The notes: generated by a model from the letters alone, not told the origin. Shown: positions 47,660 through 58,670, counted from the first letter of the stretch. The stretch is DNA of 64,000 nt from Wallacemonas rigidus (GCA_030849045.1 JASAOL010000559.1:1-64000); one strand, 5' to 3'. A program made the numbers and translations.

Positions 47660-50600
47660 CTACTGCTTCGTTTCTTCGCGGCTTGACTCAGACTCGACAG
47701 TGAGAAGCTCAAGTAACGTGTGTAGACCTACCAAGTATCCCTCATCGCGCTCCTCCTTGGCATCGGCGTCACCCTCTCGGATCAGCTCCGCGTGCTGATA
47801 GGTGTATGCGAAGTCCACCATCACGATGCGACTAGTCTCTACGGGATACTTCGCGTCGTACACGAACAGCAAGGATGATGTGTAGAACCGATATGCGGTT
47901 TGCTGAGAGAACGCGCTCAACAACTGCTGTACATGTGCCCGAAAGCTTTCGCGCAGCACCGGGTCCTGCCGAAGGAAGTTATACACGTCTTCGCGCAGCT
48001 CAGCAAGCGAGAGCGTCCGGCACTGTAGCTTCGTCTTCTGCACGTAACTCTGCGTTCGGTCGTCCCAACACTTGAATCCAGCCAATCGCAAGCCGTGCCG
48101 CGCGGATGTGGACTGCGCGGCCTTCTTCTCCTTACTCTTCTTCTTTATCGCAGAGGGGTTCAATCCGTATTGGCGACTGCCCATCTTAATGTCCAAAATA
48201 CATGGCCGTGCGAATCCAAAACAGACATCCTCGAGACAGATCACACGTACCGTCGGCTCACCCGATGGGATCGCCGCCGAGGTGGTCGTGGCGGTTCCGC
48301 TTAGGTCCACCATGCCAGGATCGATCGCGGTCCGTTCACTCTCCTTTGATGTCTTGCTTCGCCTGTCGTGCGGACGCTGCGTTCGCGCGCACGACGCCAT
48401 CACCTCTTCTTCATCTTCCCCGTCTTCATACGCGTCGGCATCGCGCGGATGGCGACGATGCACGTCCGTGGCATCGGGGACGAGCACTGGTGGACGACCA
48501 GGGGCCTTCTCCGCCGCTGTAGGCTCTGTGCTTACCCGCGCCGGCGCCACGACGGCCTGTGAGACCGAGGAGGCATCGGCGGTTGTGAAGCGCTTGTAGG
48601 CATGCGTACTAGAGGCTGGCATCGCGGCCGCACGATTCACGACATGAAGTGGGAGCCGACGAAGTCCAATAAAGCGCGCCACAAAAGGCGCGAGGAGGCT
48701 CAGCGACGCACTCGCCTGCGGATCCAACGCGAGTCTGTCTCGCACTGTCTCTGACGCGAGCCGGGGCGGCATGCCGTGACGACGCGTATCCACGCTCGCT
48801 CTCTGCTCAGGTGACGATACCGTCGCCCCTGTTGTGCTGTTTATATCGACAGGCGACGCCAAAGAGTGTGGGCTTGCTTGACGCCACATGTCAGTGACGA
48901 TTGGTGCGAGTAGCAGGGGTGTGGGTGGTGCGGTGGTCGTATGCCGATGTGGAGCCGGCTCACTACCTGTACTTTGTTCCGCAGAGCGCGTAGCATAATC
49001 ACTGCTGTTGGCCGTGCTCATCGCGATCTGCGTGTGCGGCGATGCGATGTGCATGACGGGCGCCAACGTCACGGGTGACTGCGGGGCGACAGTGTCAGGT
49101 GTTGTGTGCGCTGGTGCGGACGGTGCGGACGGTGGTGAAGATATGTCTGCGTCTACGCTGAGCATCGGCAGCATCCACCAAAGAGAGGCCGCGAGGCGCA
49201 CCATGCACTCCTCTTCGGCACTCAATGCGGGGCTACACTCGGATGTCGCGATTGGCGTAAGACGACCGCCGTCTCGCTCATCCCCACACGCCGTCACGAT
49301 AGGGCTGGCACCTCGACATCCCATCGCGGGGTTGACCATGCCTTCTTCGATCTCCGCTGTCGTCAGAGTATGACTGCTGTGGCTTCCGCAGAGCTCACCG
49401 TCTTGGCTGACCAGTCGTGCAGACGGCACACGCACAGGCGAGCAGAGCCATGGATCGATTGGTGTACTGGTGTTTGTGTTCGTTGTGGCAGATCTCGGTG
49501 ATAGCCAATGTGGTCGTTGTTCACCACACTCCGGCGAGCTGTGTGTGCTGAGCATGGCCGAACGGGTACTGGCCGAGAACGAGGCACCCACCTGGATCCG
49601 CAGTGGCCTACTCGCGCGGCGCGTGTCTTGTCGCCTTGTCGCCAGTTGCGAGGATACTGAGGTGATCGATTCACCCAGCACTGGCACTGCTTCACTCGTC
49701 GAAAGAGGAGACAGCCTCCGTGGCGACTGCGAAAGAGGCAGTGCAGCGTCGGCGGCAGCCGCATCCTGGCGGGTCAGCGCTAAGTACCCACGCCACCACC
49801 GGGTACCGTGCGACGAAGTATCACCGCTCTCATGGTCGACAGGCAGACGCGTCGCACGTGCACGCGGATCGCCATCTCGGGTCAAACAAGTGCTTTTCGT
49901 CTCGTCTCCCTCTTTATCTTCTTGAAGAGGCGGGGATGACTGATGACGACAGCCCTGCTCAGCGCCCATCTCTTCGTGGGATAGCTGCTGCTGTTGCTGT
50001 CGGCGTTGAAAGGCGCGCAGAACGGCGGGCGTGTGCCGCACAGCCGCCTCCACCAGCGTCTCCTGAGCGGTTTGTATCGCTTCGTAAAAGCGTTCCTCAC
50101 GACGAGAGCTCGACTGCTTCAGGAAGGTCGCTCCCTGGGTGAGGGTGACGTGGTGCCCACCCACCGCTGATGACGAGCTCGACAACTGCATCGATAGTCG
50201 ACTTGTGCGCTGCAGCTGAAGAGGCACACTGAACGAGAGAAGATCGTCACAGACCGTCGTCAGTCCAGAGTACAGATCCGGCGACGTGGGGTCTTCCGCC
50301 GCTCGGAGAGGGCGCGCGCATGTCGACCAAAACACATTGGGTCGGGGTCGTGGAGACGTGCGCTGAGGCTTATCGAAGTGGGTGTCAGCAGCCGGCGCAT
50401 GCGCTAACACCGCACTTGTCGACATCGTCAACGACGACGGAGAGCGTGGTGAGCCTTTCAAACTTATCAGTGGTGTCGTGCCTGACTGCGACTGTGAGCG
50501 CGGCCAGGCCGCGGGGTTCGCCGCACCGCGCCAGTCACTGAGACTGACACTCGAGGACAGCGAATGCCCTTCTAGGCTGTTGAGGCCACCCACACGGGGA

Positions 50601-51064
50601 GTCGTCCGCTCACTTGATGAGCGATAACCGTCATCGGTGCCTTCTTCGGCGAAGTTACCAGCTTCTCCCTCTCCCTCCCGCGGGTTTATTTCTCTTCCGC
50701 TTGTGGCCCTTCTGAGCGCCGCAGGGCAGCGTCGATGTGCGGCAGTCACATCCGCATTGCTCGGTGACACTGGTGACAAATCAGGCTCGACACGGGGGCC
50801 ATCGCACACACACACGCGGCTCTCATACGAGCTCGATGTGCGCTGGCTGCGCGGTGTTGGAGAGGCGTTCGCCGTTGTGCTGGTGGTCTTGCCGTGCGAG
50901 TGCCTGTCGTCGTGCTCCGTCAGCGAGGTGGCCGGTGAGACAGTGACGTTGCCAGCGACCTTCAGCATGTGAGACCCATCCAACGCGTGCGCGGGTGCTT
51001 TGTCCGCGATGGCGGGTGGATTGAGCGCGTCTGAACGAGTCCTGTACTTGTTGGTGCTCTCCAT
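47660..51064 (-). CDS. Inositol hexakisphosphate kinase-like (IPK family)
   Basis: A 1134-residue protein. The catalytic part is the C-terminal ~210 residues. PCILDIKMGSRQYG near residue 953 is the PxxxDxKxG inositol-binding signature. STSARHGLRLAGFKCWD, YRFYTSSLLFVYD near 1060 and VMVDFAYT near 1081 (metal-binding Asp) follow, then DEGYLVGLHTLLELL. The SARHGLRL and YRFYxSSLL segments favour IP6K over IPMK or IP3K, so the likely product is a pyrophosphate inositol such as IP7. The first ~900 residues are Ser/Thr/Pro-rich, apparently disordered and without a known domain. The N-lobe VRVICLEDVCFGFARP directly precedes the signature. A pyrimidine tract and AG at 51089-51088 give a ~23-nt leader. 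Confidence 0.9.
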   Translation of the reverse strand: MESTNKYRTRSDALNPPAIADKAPAHALDGSHMLKVAGNVTVSPATSLTEHDDRHSHGKTTSTTANASPTPRSQRTSSSYESRVCVCDGPRVEPDLSPVSPSNADVTAAHRRCPAALRRATSGREINPREGEGEAGNFAEEGTDDGYRSSSERTTPRVGGLNSLEGHSLSSSVSLSDWRGAANPAAWPRSQSQSGTTPLISLKGSPRSPSSLTMSTSAVLAHAPAADTHFDKPQRTSPRPRPNVFWSTCARPLRAAEDPTSPDLYSGLTTVCDDLLSFSVPLQLQRTSRLSMQLSSSSSAVGGHHVTLTQGATFLKQSSSRREERFYEAIQTAQETLVEAAVRHTPAVLRAFQRRQQQQQLSHEEMGAEQGCRHQSSPPLQEDKEGDETKSTCLTRDGDPRARATRLPVDHESGDTSSHGTRWWRGYLALTRQDAAAADAALPLSQSPRRLSPLSTSEAVPVLGESITSVSSQLATRRQDTRRASRPLRIQVGASFSASTRSAMLSTHSSPECGEQRPHWLSPRSATTNTNTSTPIDPWLCSPVRVPSARLVSQDGELCGSHSSHTLTTAEIEEGMVNPAMGCRGASPIVTACGDERDGGRLTPIATSECSPALSAEEECMVRLAASLWWMLPMLSVDADISSPPSAPSAPAHTTPDTVAPQSPVTLAPVMHIASPHTQIAMSTANSSDYATRSAEQSTGSEPAPHRHTTTAPPTPLLLAPIVTDMWRQASPHSLASPVDINSTTGATVSSPEQRASVDTRRHGMPPRLASETVRDRLALDPQASASLSLLAPFVARFIGLRRLPLHVVNRAAAMPASSTHAYKRFTTADASSVSQAVVAPARVSTEPTAAEKAPGRPPVLVPDATDVHRRHPRDADAYEDGEDEEEVMASCARTQRPHDRRSKTSKESERTAIDPGMVDLSGTATTTSAAIPSGEPTVRVICLEDVCFGFARPCILDIKMGSRQYGLNPSAIKKKSKEKKAAQSTSARHGLRLAGFKCWDDRTQSYVQKTKLQCRTLSLAELREDVYNFLRQDPVLRESFRAHVQQLLSAFSQQTAYRFYTSSLLFVYDAKYPVETSRIVMVDFAYTYQHAELIREGDADAKEERDEGYLVGLHTLLELLTVESESSREETKQ

Positions 51065-52456
51065 ATTTCCTCAATGATCGTATTGTTCTTATGAAGAGAA
51101 GCCACAGCGAAGGCCAAACAAGAGGGAAAAGAGGAAGGATCAGACCGACCAGAACAGATGTTGATGCGTTCTTTTTTTTTCTTTTTTTTTTCTAAAGAAA
51201 GAAGTAAAAGCTGAATTCGAGAGACGTTGTTGTGCTGCGAGATGTACCTCTCTCGCTTTGATAAAGAAAAATAGAAATCTATAACAGAGGCGCTCGAAGA
51301 GAATCGTCCCTGAAAAACAAATACGAAGTCCTATCCCAATCGTGTGCGAACCAACAACATCAAAAAAAAAAATTCTTATGATAATGTAAGAGTGAAGGCA
51401 CAGTCGCGTTTCTCTCCCTGTTGCTGTCACGAAGGGAGGGAGAGAGAACGAGCGTGCGATGAAAATTATGAATAAAAGAAAATCACAATCACACCAAAAA
51501 CGTGGTTCGGCAAATCACAAAGACGGACTCTCAAAGCAACAAACGACAGAGCGAGGGAAGCAATGTAAAATCAAGAAGAAATGCAAGACAAGAGACGTAA
51601 CTCAGATGTGCACATGAGGAGCTAAAAGGATCGCGCTTTTCTTTTCCGATGACGAGCCCACCAGTGACGTCACTGACCAAAGAGAAGACAGTGAGACGAT
51701 GCACAAGTGCCGGAACTGGGGAAGCACAGGAAAGAAAAGACAAGAAATTATGGCGATGACGGCTTTTGTTTGTTGTGTTGCGTTCTCGCCCGGAAAGGCG
51801 AATAAAAGGGATGTCGGGGGGAGGGGGCAGACGGATTCATCGAGAAGATCCAACTGTGCCACGAGCGTGACCCTCGTGGCACACGCGAGCGCGAGGACGC
51901 TCGCTCGCACGTACGAAAGCAGAGACATGCGCTGACGTCACCCATCTTGAGACGCGCGCGTAGACGATGTGATTAATTCCATTTTATGCAAAGCCAGCCC
52001 ATGACCATGTGCGGAGATCGAGAGGGCGAGAAGAAGGGACACACACGTCAAAGAACAGAACCGATCGATCAGAGCGAACATAATGTGACTATCCTTTTTT
52101 AACTTTGTCCACGGCGATCGACCGTTCAAGTATGAACATACTCGGTGTGCGCGAGCGCGGTGCGATGGAACGCACATACATATGAGTGTATAAAAACAAA
52201 CAAAATTTACAAAAAGACGAAGCGTAAAGTAATAACAAGGAGAGAGAGAGAGAGAGACATGCGCGGACGCATATACAGTGGTGTTGATGAGCAGAACGTC
52301 ACATCGAGTCACACCGTCCGGAAGAGAGGACTCACGAAACGGGAAAAAAAAATCAAAACAGTCTGACATAAGAATAATACATAAGTCATGAGTCTGCCGT
52401 AGAATACATAACACACAACAACGTGACGAGTAAGATAGACTTCGCTTCTGTCGTTC
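51065..52456. other. Intergenic region
   Basis: 1.4 kb without a credible gene. Holds T runs near 51172-51192, an A run near 51362-51371, and a GA repeat at about 52240-52258. Confidence 0.6.
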
Positions 52457-55400
52457 TCACTGATGAAGCACATCACCTTGGCAAAGTATGTCGCTAAGCG
52501 ACTTCTCCATGGCCTCCTGCAGCTGCTCCGCCTGCACAACGGCCGTCTGGTGCGCTTTAAGTAATTTGGAGACCGCCGGATCGTTGAGGTACGAACTCCC
52601 AACAAACACGCTCAAGCGACCTGGTGTAGCTTGTGCCCCATGTACGGCGTAGACACACTTCTCCGCCTGCGGACGCGAGCGCCCCCGCGACGACACGCGG
52701 CTCGAGGCTGAAGAGCCCGACGAGGTTCCAGAGAAAGGCTGTCCATCGGTCGGGATCGGCGCGGCATTGATCGTGGAAATCATCCCCGCTGGTGTTCTCG
52801 GCTTGCGTCGCTCCAGACCATTTTCGTCACTGCCACCGTCGCGCTTCAGGTCGAGAAGAAGCATGTCCATGGCCAAGGCGCGCGCATCGGCACGACGCCA
52901 GGCCTCCGTCAGCGGGAGCACACCCCCACACGAACGAGAATCAGCGAAGGCGGACAACGACGTGCGACGACCCGCTCTGTGCAGTCCTCTTTGAGTATTT
53001 TTCAACATCATAGCCGCGGCCGCGGCCTCCTCGTCACGTCGTTTCTGCGCTCGGAGACGCACGGGGTCTAGCTCGGAGACGTCCGCCTCCGCCACCGGGT
53101 GAAGGCGAGGTACGATCTGCTGAAGCCGCTGCACGGTAAACGCATCGGCGAGAGCCAGCAACCGACGACGATCGACGGGGTTCGTGTACTGATGCACCTC
53201 TGCCGTCTGCGCGAGCCGACCTTGAACGCGTGCCGCGAGGTGGTTCAAACGCGACTGCGCGGTAAAATCGAGGACGGCGTGCCCATCCGCGCCGCTCACC
53301 ACTGGCGTTACGATTGCCGGCAAAGAGGTCCCCTCTCCGCCGCGCTCCGCCGTCGTCGTCGCGGTCACAGACGGTAGCGATGACGTGGGGATGGTACTGC
53401 TCGCGCGCATCTCTGTCAGCGCACCGCTCCGATCGGCTAACGGATTCGCAGCTGTGTCTGTCGCTGTGTTCGTGCCGATGATGGCGTCGTGCAGCTGCGC
53501 GCGATAGACGGCAATGGAAGCGTCGGCCTCTGCGCGATGCTGAGCTGCGATTTCAGACCCTTCACTGAGATTGTCATCGTCGCCAGGCTGGCAGACAAGA
53601 ACTCCGTCAACCGTGTTGGGTGCCTTCGCACTCTGTGACATAGACGCGAGTTGGTCCGCTCGAAGACCGACGGACGAGGATGGAGCGTGGCCATTCGGAG
53701 CTGAGCCTGTGCTTGTCTGATGCGTATCGCCGCGTTCAGAGATTTTGTTTCTGTCGTCCATCTTCTCGTTCCTGTCAGCGATGTGGTTGACATCAGACCG
53801 AAGACGGCTGTGCCGGCGCGCCAACGGTTCATCGCCATCTGCTTCACTCGTTACCACTCGCACGGATGGTCGCACACAGGTGTTGGAAGGGCGAGCTCCC
53901 TGTTCCCTCGGACCACTGGGTGCCAGTAAACTCGGACGTGGGTGTGGTACGTGTGCTGGTGCGGCAAGGGTGCTGGGGCCTTCGCTGTCGTCGCCGCTGC
54001 CGCGCAGACTCGCCTCTTCTTGGAAGCAGCGCAGTGTCTCTGTCGGGATCTCACTCTCCGTTGAAAAGGGCAGTGACCCACGTTGACGAGCGGTGGAGGG
54101 AAGTGCGTGCGGTGGCGGTGGGGATGGTGTCCACGGAACTAACTTCACCGAGTTGGAGCGCGCGCTTTGTGAAGACGTGTGCGCTTGCGGATCCGTTGTC
54201 TCTTCGACCAGTGAGGCGACCAGCTCGAGTGCGGCGCTGTCGTAGAGAGAACGATTGCGTTCGTAATGTACCTGCCGTTCCGTCACGGCCCGCCCGAGGA
54301 TCAACGCGTACGGCGCCGGCAGCTCGGATAGGACGGCGTCGTCCATCACCGCGGCGGCGGAGGCGGGTGGCACGCGACTCGGCAAGGCTGCGGATCGCGC
54401 ATAGCAACTGGTCGCGGGAAGCCAGCTCTCGCCGGAGACGGTTGGGCTCAGTGAGCTCACCGGCTGTTCAGTCACGGCGGCCGAAGCCTCCTCCGCGTCG
54501 GAGGCACTGTCGCTGACCGCCTTACCGGACTGCACAGGTGGTGGCACGCGCGCAGCGGCGGCCGGCTCTGCAGGCGTTTCCGTCCGCGCCGCCCAATCGC
54601 TTCTGTACTTGTCATTCGTCCGTTCGACGCCTCCGCTGGGGCGACTTGTTGATGAGGACGCCACCAGGAGCGGCAGGGGTGTCCTCGTCGAGCCCGTGGA
54701 GGCGGTGCGTGAGGGCGGACGCGAGGGAATCCATGTGGGCGGCGTCAGACCTACCGTGGCGGGTGAACGACGCGCCAGTCCCGCTACGTTGGCACTCGCG
54801 TTCGCCGGCCCGTTTGTGCTCATCGCTGTTGATGTGGCCGTGTTTGTTGGCGCGTCTTCTGCTTTTTTCTTCGGGAGAATCGGGTGGTACTCGTGCAGTG
54901 TCTGCGCGCACCACTGCTCGCGCTCCGTCAAGCGTAGGGCCAACATGGATCGATGTACCGCAGGAAGATGTCGATACACGCGGCGGTACTGCGTGTGTGC
55001 CTCGGCGTACTCGTCAGGTGTCCATACCGCGCTGGGAGGTGAGGGCAACGCAGACGTGGGAACTGACGCATCCGCCACAGCGGACCGAGCCTCACCGCGA
55101 AGGTCGCGTGACGAACGCTGATGCCGCTTGTGACCGCACGGGTCCGTGACATCCTCCACCAACAGACCGGATGCTACCGTAGGGGCTTGGCGCTGTGCGT
55201 GGCGCGGCGCAGAGGCGAGCGGACGCTGCAGCGTCGCCAATGACCAGAGCTCTGCGACCTGCTCTGCAACGCTCTGCGTCGGTGGCGGCAGTGACGACGA
55301 GGTCTTCACAGATTGGCGGTGCGACGGCCGCGGCGACAGCGGGCTCGTGCGCACAGGAACGGTGCCCAAAGTCCCCGCCTTCACCAGCGCACCGTTTTGT

Positions 55401-56419
55401 TGCTCAGACCCATCGACATGATCCTTCTCGACGGCTGTGGCAGCGTGTGCGGTGGTACCCGCACATGAGACGTCCTCTTCCCTTGGCGCAGTGTGCGTCT
55501 TCGTCGTTGTGCTCTCTGCGGCGTTTACCACGCTCATGGCGAAGGGCGCCTTCAGATCGAGGCCCTCACCCTGATGGACGGCACGACTAAGGGTTTGTAG
55601 GAGGTGCGCTGGTGGGGAGGCGGCTCGGAGGTCGACAGCATCGCACGCCTCGACATTGAATGCAGCTTCAACGCCAACAGACGGAACTGTGCACGAGAGC
55701 GACGCACGCACCCAGCCACCGCCTCGCGCTGCGACGACCGGATCCTCATCAGCACGCACCGTTCGCATCGACGTCCTCGAGTCACCGCACGCTTTCCGCG
55801 ACGCTGGTGCAGACGTCACTTCGCTCGGAGATGTGCCCCGCCCACGTACCGCAGATGATGCGGAGGGGCCGGCGCTGGAACATACGAGCGCATCCCCTGT
55901 ACTAGAGAGCGGTGCTGCCACCTGGCGCTGTGGTGGCACAGCAGGAGCGTCCGGGCTGCTGTCGACATCGCGCGAGCCTTGCCGCTTCGATGATGCGAAG
56001 GTCGGATGGAGCGTTTCCTGCGTGAGGAACACCCACTGGTGGTTCGCCGAGTGCGGTCGTACAAGAGGACGCGGCTTCAGGCAGTCGAGCCCTGCCATAC
56101 GGGGTGTGGGCGAATGCTGACCGACAGCGGCCCCACTGCTGGTTCTGTGGATGTTCGCATCCGCAGACGAGGGGCTTGCGAGACACTCCTCTGTGCGGAG
56201 CCGAGCCTGTGCCGGCCCTGTGCCAGTAGCGCACGGTACGTGCGGTGGCGTACGCCCGCTTCGTGGACGCCGTGGCGCGCTCGTGATCAGTCGCGTATGG
56301 TGGGAGAGCGGTGTTTCTCCTAAGCCAGTCATGTGGAACGGGAGCTGTGTGTAGTGCTGAGGGTGCTGCGTGAGGCTTAGCGTCAGGTTGGACCGCTTCC
56401 GTGGCGGGTCTGATAACAT
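52457..56419 (-). CDS. Hypothetical 1320-residue protein, largely disordered
   Basis: I recognise no domain. Most of the length is Ser/Thr/Ala/Pro-rich. Three short segments look helical and more conserved in style: VWTPDEYAEAHTQYRRVYRH near 470-490; LPAPYALILGRAVTERQVHYER near 705; and a C-terminal block from DRRRLLALADAFTVQRLQQI (about 1090) to the Arg-rich KRRDEEAAAAAMMLKN and LTEAWRRADARALAMDMLLL. The C-terminus ends in a helix (LLKAHQTAVVQAEQLQEAMEKS). The open frame runs five codons further to 56434, but that codon is TTG; the first ATG is 56419. A pyrimidine tract with AG at 56519-56518 lies ~98 bases upstream. No signal or membrane segment. Confidence 0.8.
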   Translation of the reverse strand: MLSDPPRKRSNLTLSLTQHPQHYTQLPFHMTGLGETPLSHHTRLITSAPRRPRSGRTPPHVPCATGTGPAQARLRTEECLASPSSADANIHRTSSGAAVGQHSPTPRMAGLDCLKPRPLVRPHSANHQWVFLTQETLHPTFASSKRQGSRDVDSSPDAPAVPPQRQVAAPLSSTGDALVCSSAGPSASSAVRGRGTSPSEVTSAPASRKACGDSRTSMRTVRADEDPVVAARGGGWVRASLSCTVPSVGVEAAFNVEACDAVDLRAASPPAHLLQTLSRAVHQGEGLDLKAPFAMSVVNAAESTTTKTHTAPREEDVSCAGTTAHAATAVEKDHVDGSEQQNGALVKAGTLGTVPVRTSPLSPRPSHRQSVKTSSSLPPPTQSVAEQVAELWSLATLQRPLASAPRHAQRQAPTVASGLLVEDVTDPCGHKRHQRSSRDLRGEARSAVADASVPTSALPSPPSAVWTPDEYAEAHTQYRRVYRHLPAVHRSMLALRLTEREQWCAQTLHEYHPILPKKKAEDAPTNTATSTAMSTNGPANASANVAGLARRSPATVGLTPPTWIPSRPPSRTASTGSTRTPLPLLVASSSTSRPSGGVERTNDKYRSDWAARTETPAEPAAAARVPPPVQSGKAVSDSASDAEEASAAVTEQPVSSLSPTVSGESWLPATSCYARSAALPSRVPPASAAAVMDDAVLSELPAPYALILGRAVTERQVHYERNRSLYDSAALELVASLVEETTDPQAHTSSQSARSNSVKLVPWTPSPPPPHALPSTARQRGSLPFSTESEIPTETLRCFQEEASLRGSGDDSEGPSTLAAPAHVPHPRPSLLAPSGPREQGARPSNTCVRPSVRVVTSEADGDEPLARRHSRLRSDVNHIADRNEKMDDRNKISERGDTHQTSTGSAPNGHAPSSSVGLRADQLASMSQSAKAPNTVDGVLVCQPGDDDNLSEGSEIAAQHRAEADASIAVYRAQLHDAIIGTNTATDTAANPLADRSGALTEMRASSTIPTSSLPSVTATTTAERGGEGTSLPAIVTPVVSGADGHAVLDFTAQSRLNHLAARVQGRLAQTAEVHQYTNPVDRRRLLALADAFTVQRLQQIVPRLHPVAEADVSELDPVRLRAQKRRDEEAAAAAMMLKNTQRGLHRAGRRTSLSAFADSRSCGGVLPLTEAWRRADARALAMDMLLLDLKRDGGSDENGLERRKPRTPAGMISTINAAPIPTDGQPFSGTSSGSSASSRVSSRGRSRPQAEKCVYAVHGAQATPGRLSVFVGSSYLNDPAVSKLLKAHQTAVVQAEQLQEAMEKSLSDILCQGDVLHQ

Positions 56420-56978
56420 GGAGAGAAGAGACAACAGTGGACAGACGTATCAAAAAATCAAAAAATATGTCAAGACGGCACACCCCGAGGACGTAAACAC
56501 GCACTGCGTCTGTGTCCCTGGAGTGGAGGATGAGAACAAAGAAAAAGGAAGGGAAATACGTAGTGCGTTTGGCTCTCTTCCGGTGGTGCGTTTGGGGTCA
56601 CTTCCCCAAAGGTGTGTATGTGTGCGAGATTACAGACAATGATAATGGAAGGCAATACGTTGAATATGGATCGGGCGGGATAGCGAGAGGGGGGGGGGGG
56701 GTGTCGCGTGTCACGATTCGGCTGCAGCGTGAATTGTTGTCAGCTGAGAGCCGGTTTTTGGTGCCACGCCTTGTGAGGACGCGCCACGTCTCATTCCATA
56801 CGCGCCGAAGAGCGCCTGCTTGACTGCATCTGCACAGCTGGAACAGAGACGGTAAGAAAAAAAAAAAACTGTACCAAAGACACGCACACACGATGCGGTT
56901 TATTCTGTCGTTGTTTGTTTGAGGTGAAGAAGGCAGTTCGAAGACACACCGACACACGTACGCATGCGTGCGTCATCA
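56420..56978. other. Intergenic region
   Basis: Contains the acceptor above, a G11 run near 56690-56701 and an A12 run near 56857-56868. No gene. Confidence 0.6.
56518..56555 (-). promoter_or_regulatory. Predicted spliced-leader acceptor of the 1320-residue protein gene
   Basis: Minus-strand tract TTTCCCTTCCTTTTTC followed by further C/T and the first AG (CTCCAG) at 56519-56518. A second tract directly before the ATG has no AG before the start codon, so it cannot be the acceptor for this start. Confidence 0.55.
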
Positions 56979-58670
56979 TCAGCAGCTAGACGCATTCATC
57001 TGAACGGTCAGCCACAATGAGTAGGCACCAAAGAAGACGCCACAGAAAACCACGACTGCGCCGAAAAATCCTAGCGCGAAGACGATGATCAACTCCCACC
57101 AATGCAGCTTACCGCGACCTTTGTGCAGATCGCGACGCAGACGGCGCACGTAGTCGAGTCCGGCGGGCACGACGAGTCCAAGCACACCACAGCCGAAGGC
57201 ACCGGAGATGGAGAGAATGATACCATAATAAGGAATGATCCACGCAGACAGCACACAGAGCACAATCGCGACGATGCGCAGCACGTTTGGCTTCCACTCA
57301 AAGTAGCGCGTCACGCGACGAATGCCGAGAAGTCGCCGGTCACAGACCTCGCAGAACGGAAAGGTCTGCTGCGGGATAATCATGAGCGAGGCCACAAATA
57401 AGATCGCGCTGAGTGCCGTCTTCATGCCGCCGCTCTGTAAAGATACCGTCATGACGGAGCAGGTGTTTGGGCCGTAGCTGAGGTAGCCGGCAAGACCATA
57501 CGCTGTTAAGAGGACGTACGCGACGGCGACGGAGAGACGGAGCATAATCTTGAACTGTCGCGGTGGCATCGTCCGCTCGACTGGGATGCACGAGCCGATG
57601 CCGGTGAACGCGTACACGGCTACACCCATGGCCATGAAAAAGTCTGTCGACGAGTCCGCCCAGAGCTTCACGTTGCTTGTCGCGTCGTAGGGGAAGTACA
57701 CGAACATCATAATGAGGCTTGCGAGAATGAGTCCATTTGAGATGAGTCCGAGCGGCTTCTGGTTGCGTGAGCGCTTCATAAACACAAGTGGGAGAACCAG
57801 AAGCGACGGAATGATCAGACTGAGCGCTGTCGCGCCTCCACCCTTCATGCCCATGGCTGCCAGCAGGACCTTGGCGTTGGAGGCGGTGAAGGCCTCAAAG
57901 CCCATCAGATGCGTGAAACCGTAAAAGACGTTCAACATGGGGAACCACGCGCCCCACACCAGGAATGGCACATCGCCGTAGATGATGACGTCGTTTGCAT
58001 CGGCGAGCTGGTTCTTGGCCGCGAAGAAGGCCTCGGTCGCGTATTCCGAGGCCACTGCGGTGACGGTGAGCAGGAGGAGACCGCCGACGAGTCCCGCCTG
58101 GTGAAACAGGAACGGCATCGAGAGCACATTGGTGTGGAAAAAGACACGCAGCGTGTTCAGGAAATCGGTGAAGATGATCGTCTTGGTGCGCTTCGACATG
58201 ATCTGCTCCGGCAATAGACGGTCGACAACGGCGTTCGGGGCGGCCTCCACGGCGCGGGCGATGCGCTCCCAGACGTGCGCGAGCGCCTCCGGCAGGCGTG
58301 GCGCACCCGCGCCGTTTACCTCGACTTCCTCGCCGTCTTCACCGACCTGACCTTCGCCACGACGGGGAGAATCTGCTGCACGCGCGTTGCTGGCGTACTC
58401 CTCGTCCTCACAGGCGCGTGAGGCGGACTCGTCTGTTCGCAAAAGTTTCTGGAGACCGTCAGGCACGACGAGCTCTTGCGTGTCTGCCCAGAAGTTTGCC
58501 AAAAGCGAGGCGGCATTCGATTCACCGATGCGGTCCTGTGCGCGCAGACGAGCGTCTTGTTCCTCATCCGCCGTCATCGGCGCGACGTACGGACGCTGCC
58601 GTTCACGTGTCGCGCTGTCGGACACAGTGCGGGAGGCGTCCTCAACGCTGTTCTCAGTTCGATGTGGCAT
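56979..58670 (-). CDS. Amino-acid transporter, AAAP/AAT family (downstream copy)
   Basis: A 563-residue permease of the amino acid/auxin permease family expanded in trypanosomatids. Residues 1-155 are a hydrophilic, acidic cytosolic N-terminus; about eleven membrane segments follow. The first contains FLNTLRVFFHTNVLSMPFLF, the usual helix-1 unwound region; then YGDVPFLVWG, GGGATALSLIIPSLLVLP, GSCIPVERTMPP and YLSYGPNTC. The last helix ends close to the C-terminus. The substrate cannot be told from sequence. The frame is open to 58817, but the codon there is GTG; MPHRTENS at 58670 is the first ATG and lies 12 bases after a splice AG at 58684-58683 preceded by a CT repeat. It is a tandem paralogue of the next gene upstream. 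Confidence 0.92.
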   Translation of the reverse strand: MPHRTENSVEDASRTVSDSATRERQRPYVAPMTADEEQDARLRAQDRIGESNAASLLANFWADTQELVVPDGLQKLLRTDESASRACEDEEYASNARAADSPRRGEGQVGEDGEEVEVNGAGAPRLPEALAHVWERIARAVEAAPNAVVDRLLPEQIMSKRTKTIIFTDFLNTLRVFFHTNVLSMPFLFHQAGLVGGLLLLTVTAVASEYATEAFFAAKNQLADANDVIIYGDVPFLVWGAWFPMLNVFYGFTHLMGFEAFTASNAKVLLAAMGMKGGGATALSLIIPSLLVLPLVFMKRSRNQKPLGLISNGLILASLIMMFVYFPYDATSNVKLWADSSTDFFMAMGVAVYAFTGIGSCIPVERTMPPRQFKIMLRLSVAVAYVLLTAYGLAGYLSYGPNTCSVMTVSLQSGGMKTALSAILFVASLMIIPQQTFPFCEVCDRRLLGIRRVTRYFEWKPNVLRIVAIVLCVLSAWIIPYYGIILSISGAFGCGVLGLVVPAGLDYVRRLRRDLHKGRGKLHWWELIIVFALGFFGAVVVFCGVFFGAYSLWLTVQMNASSC

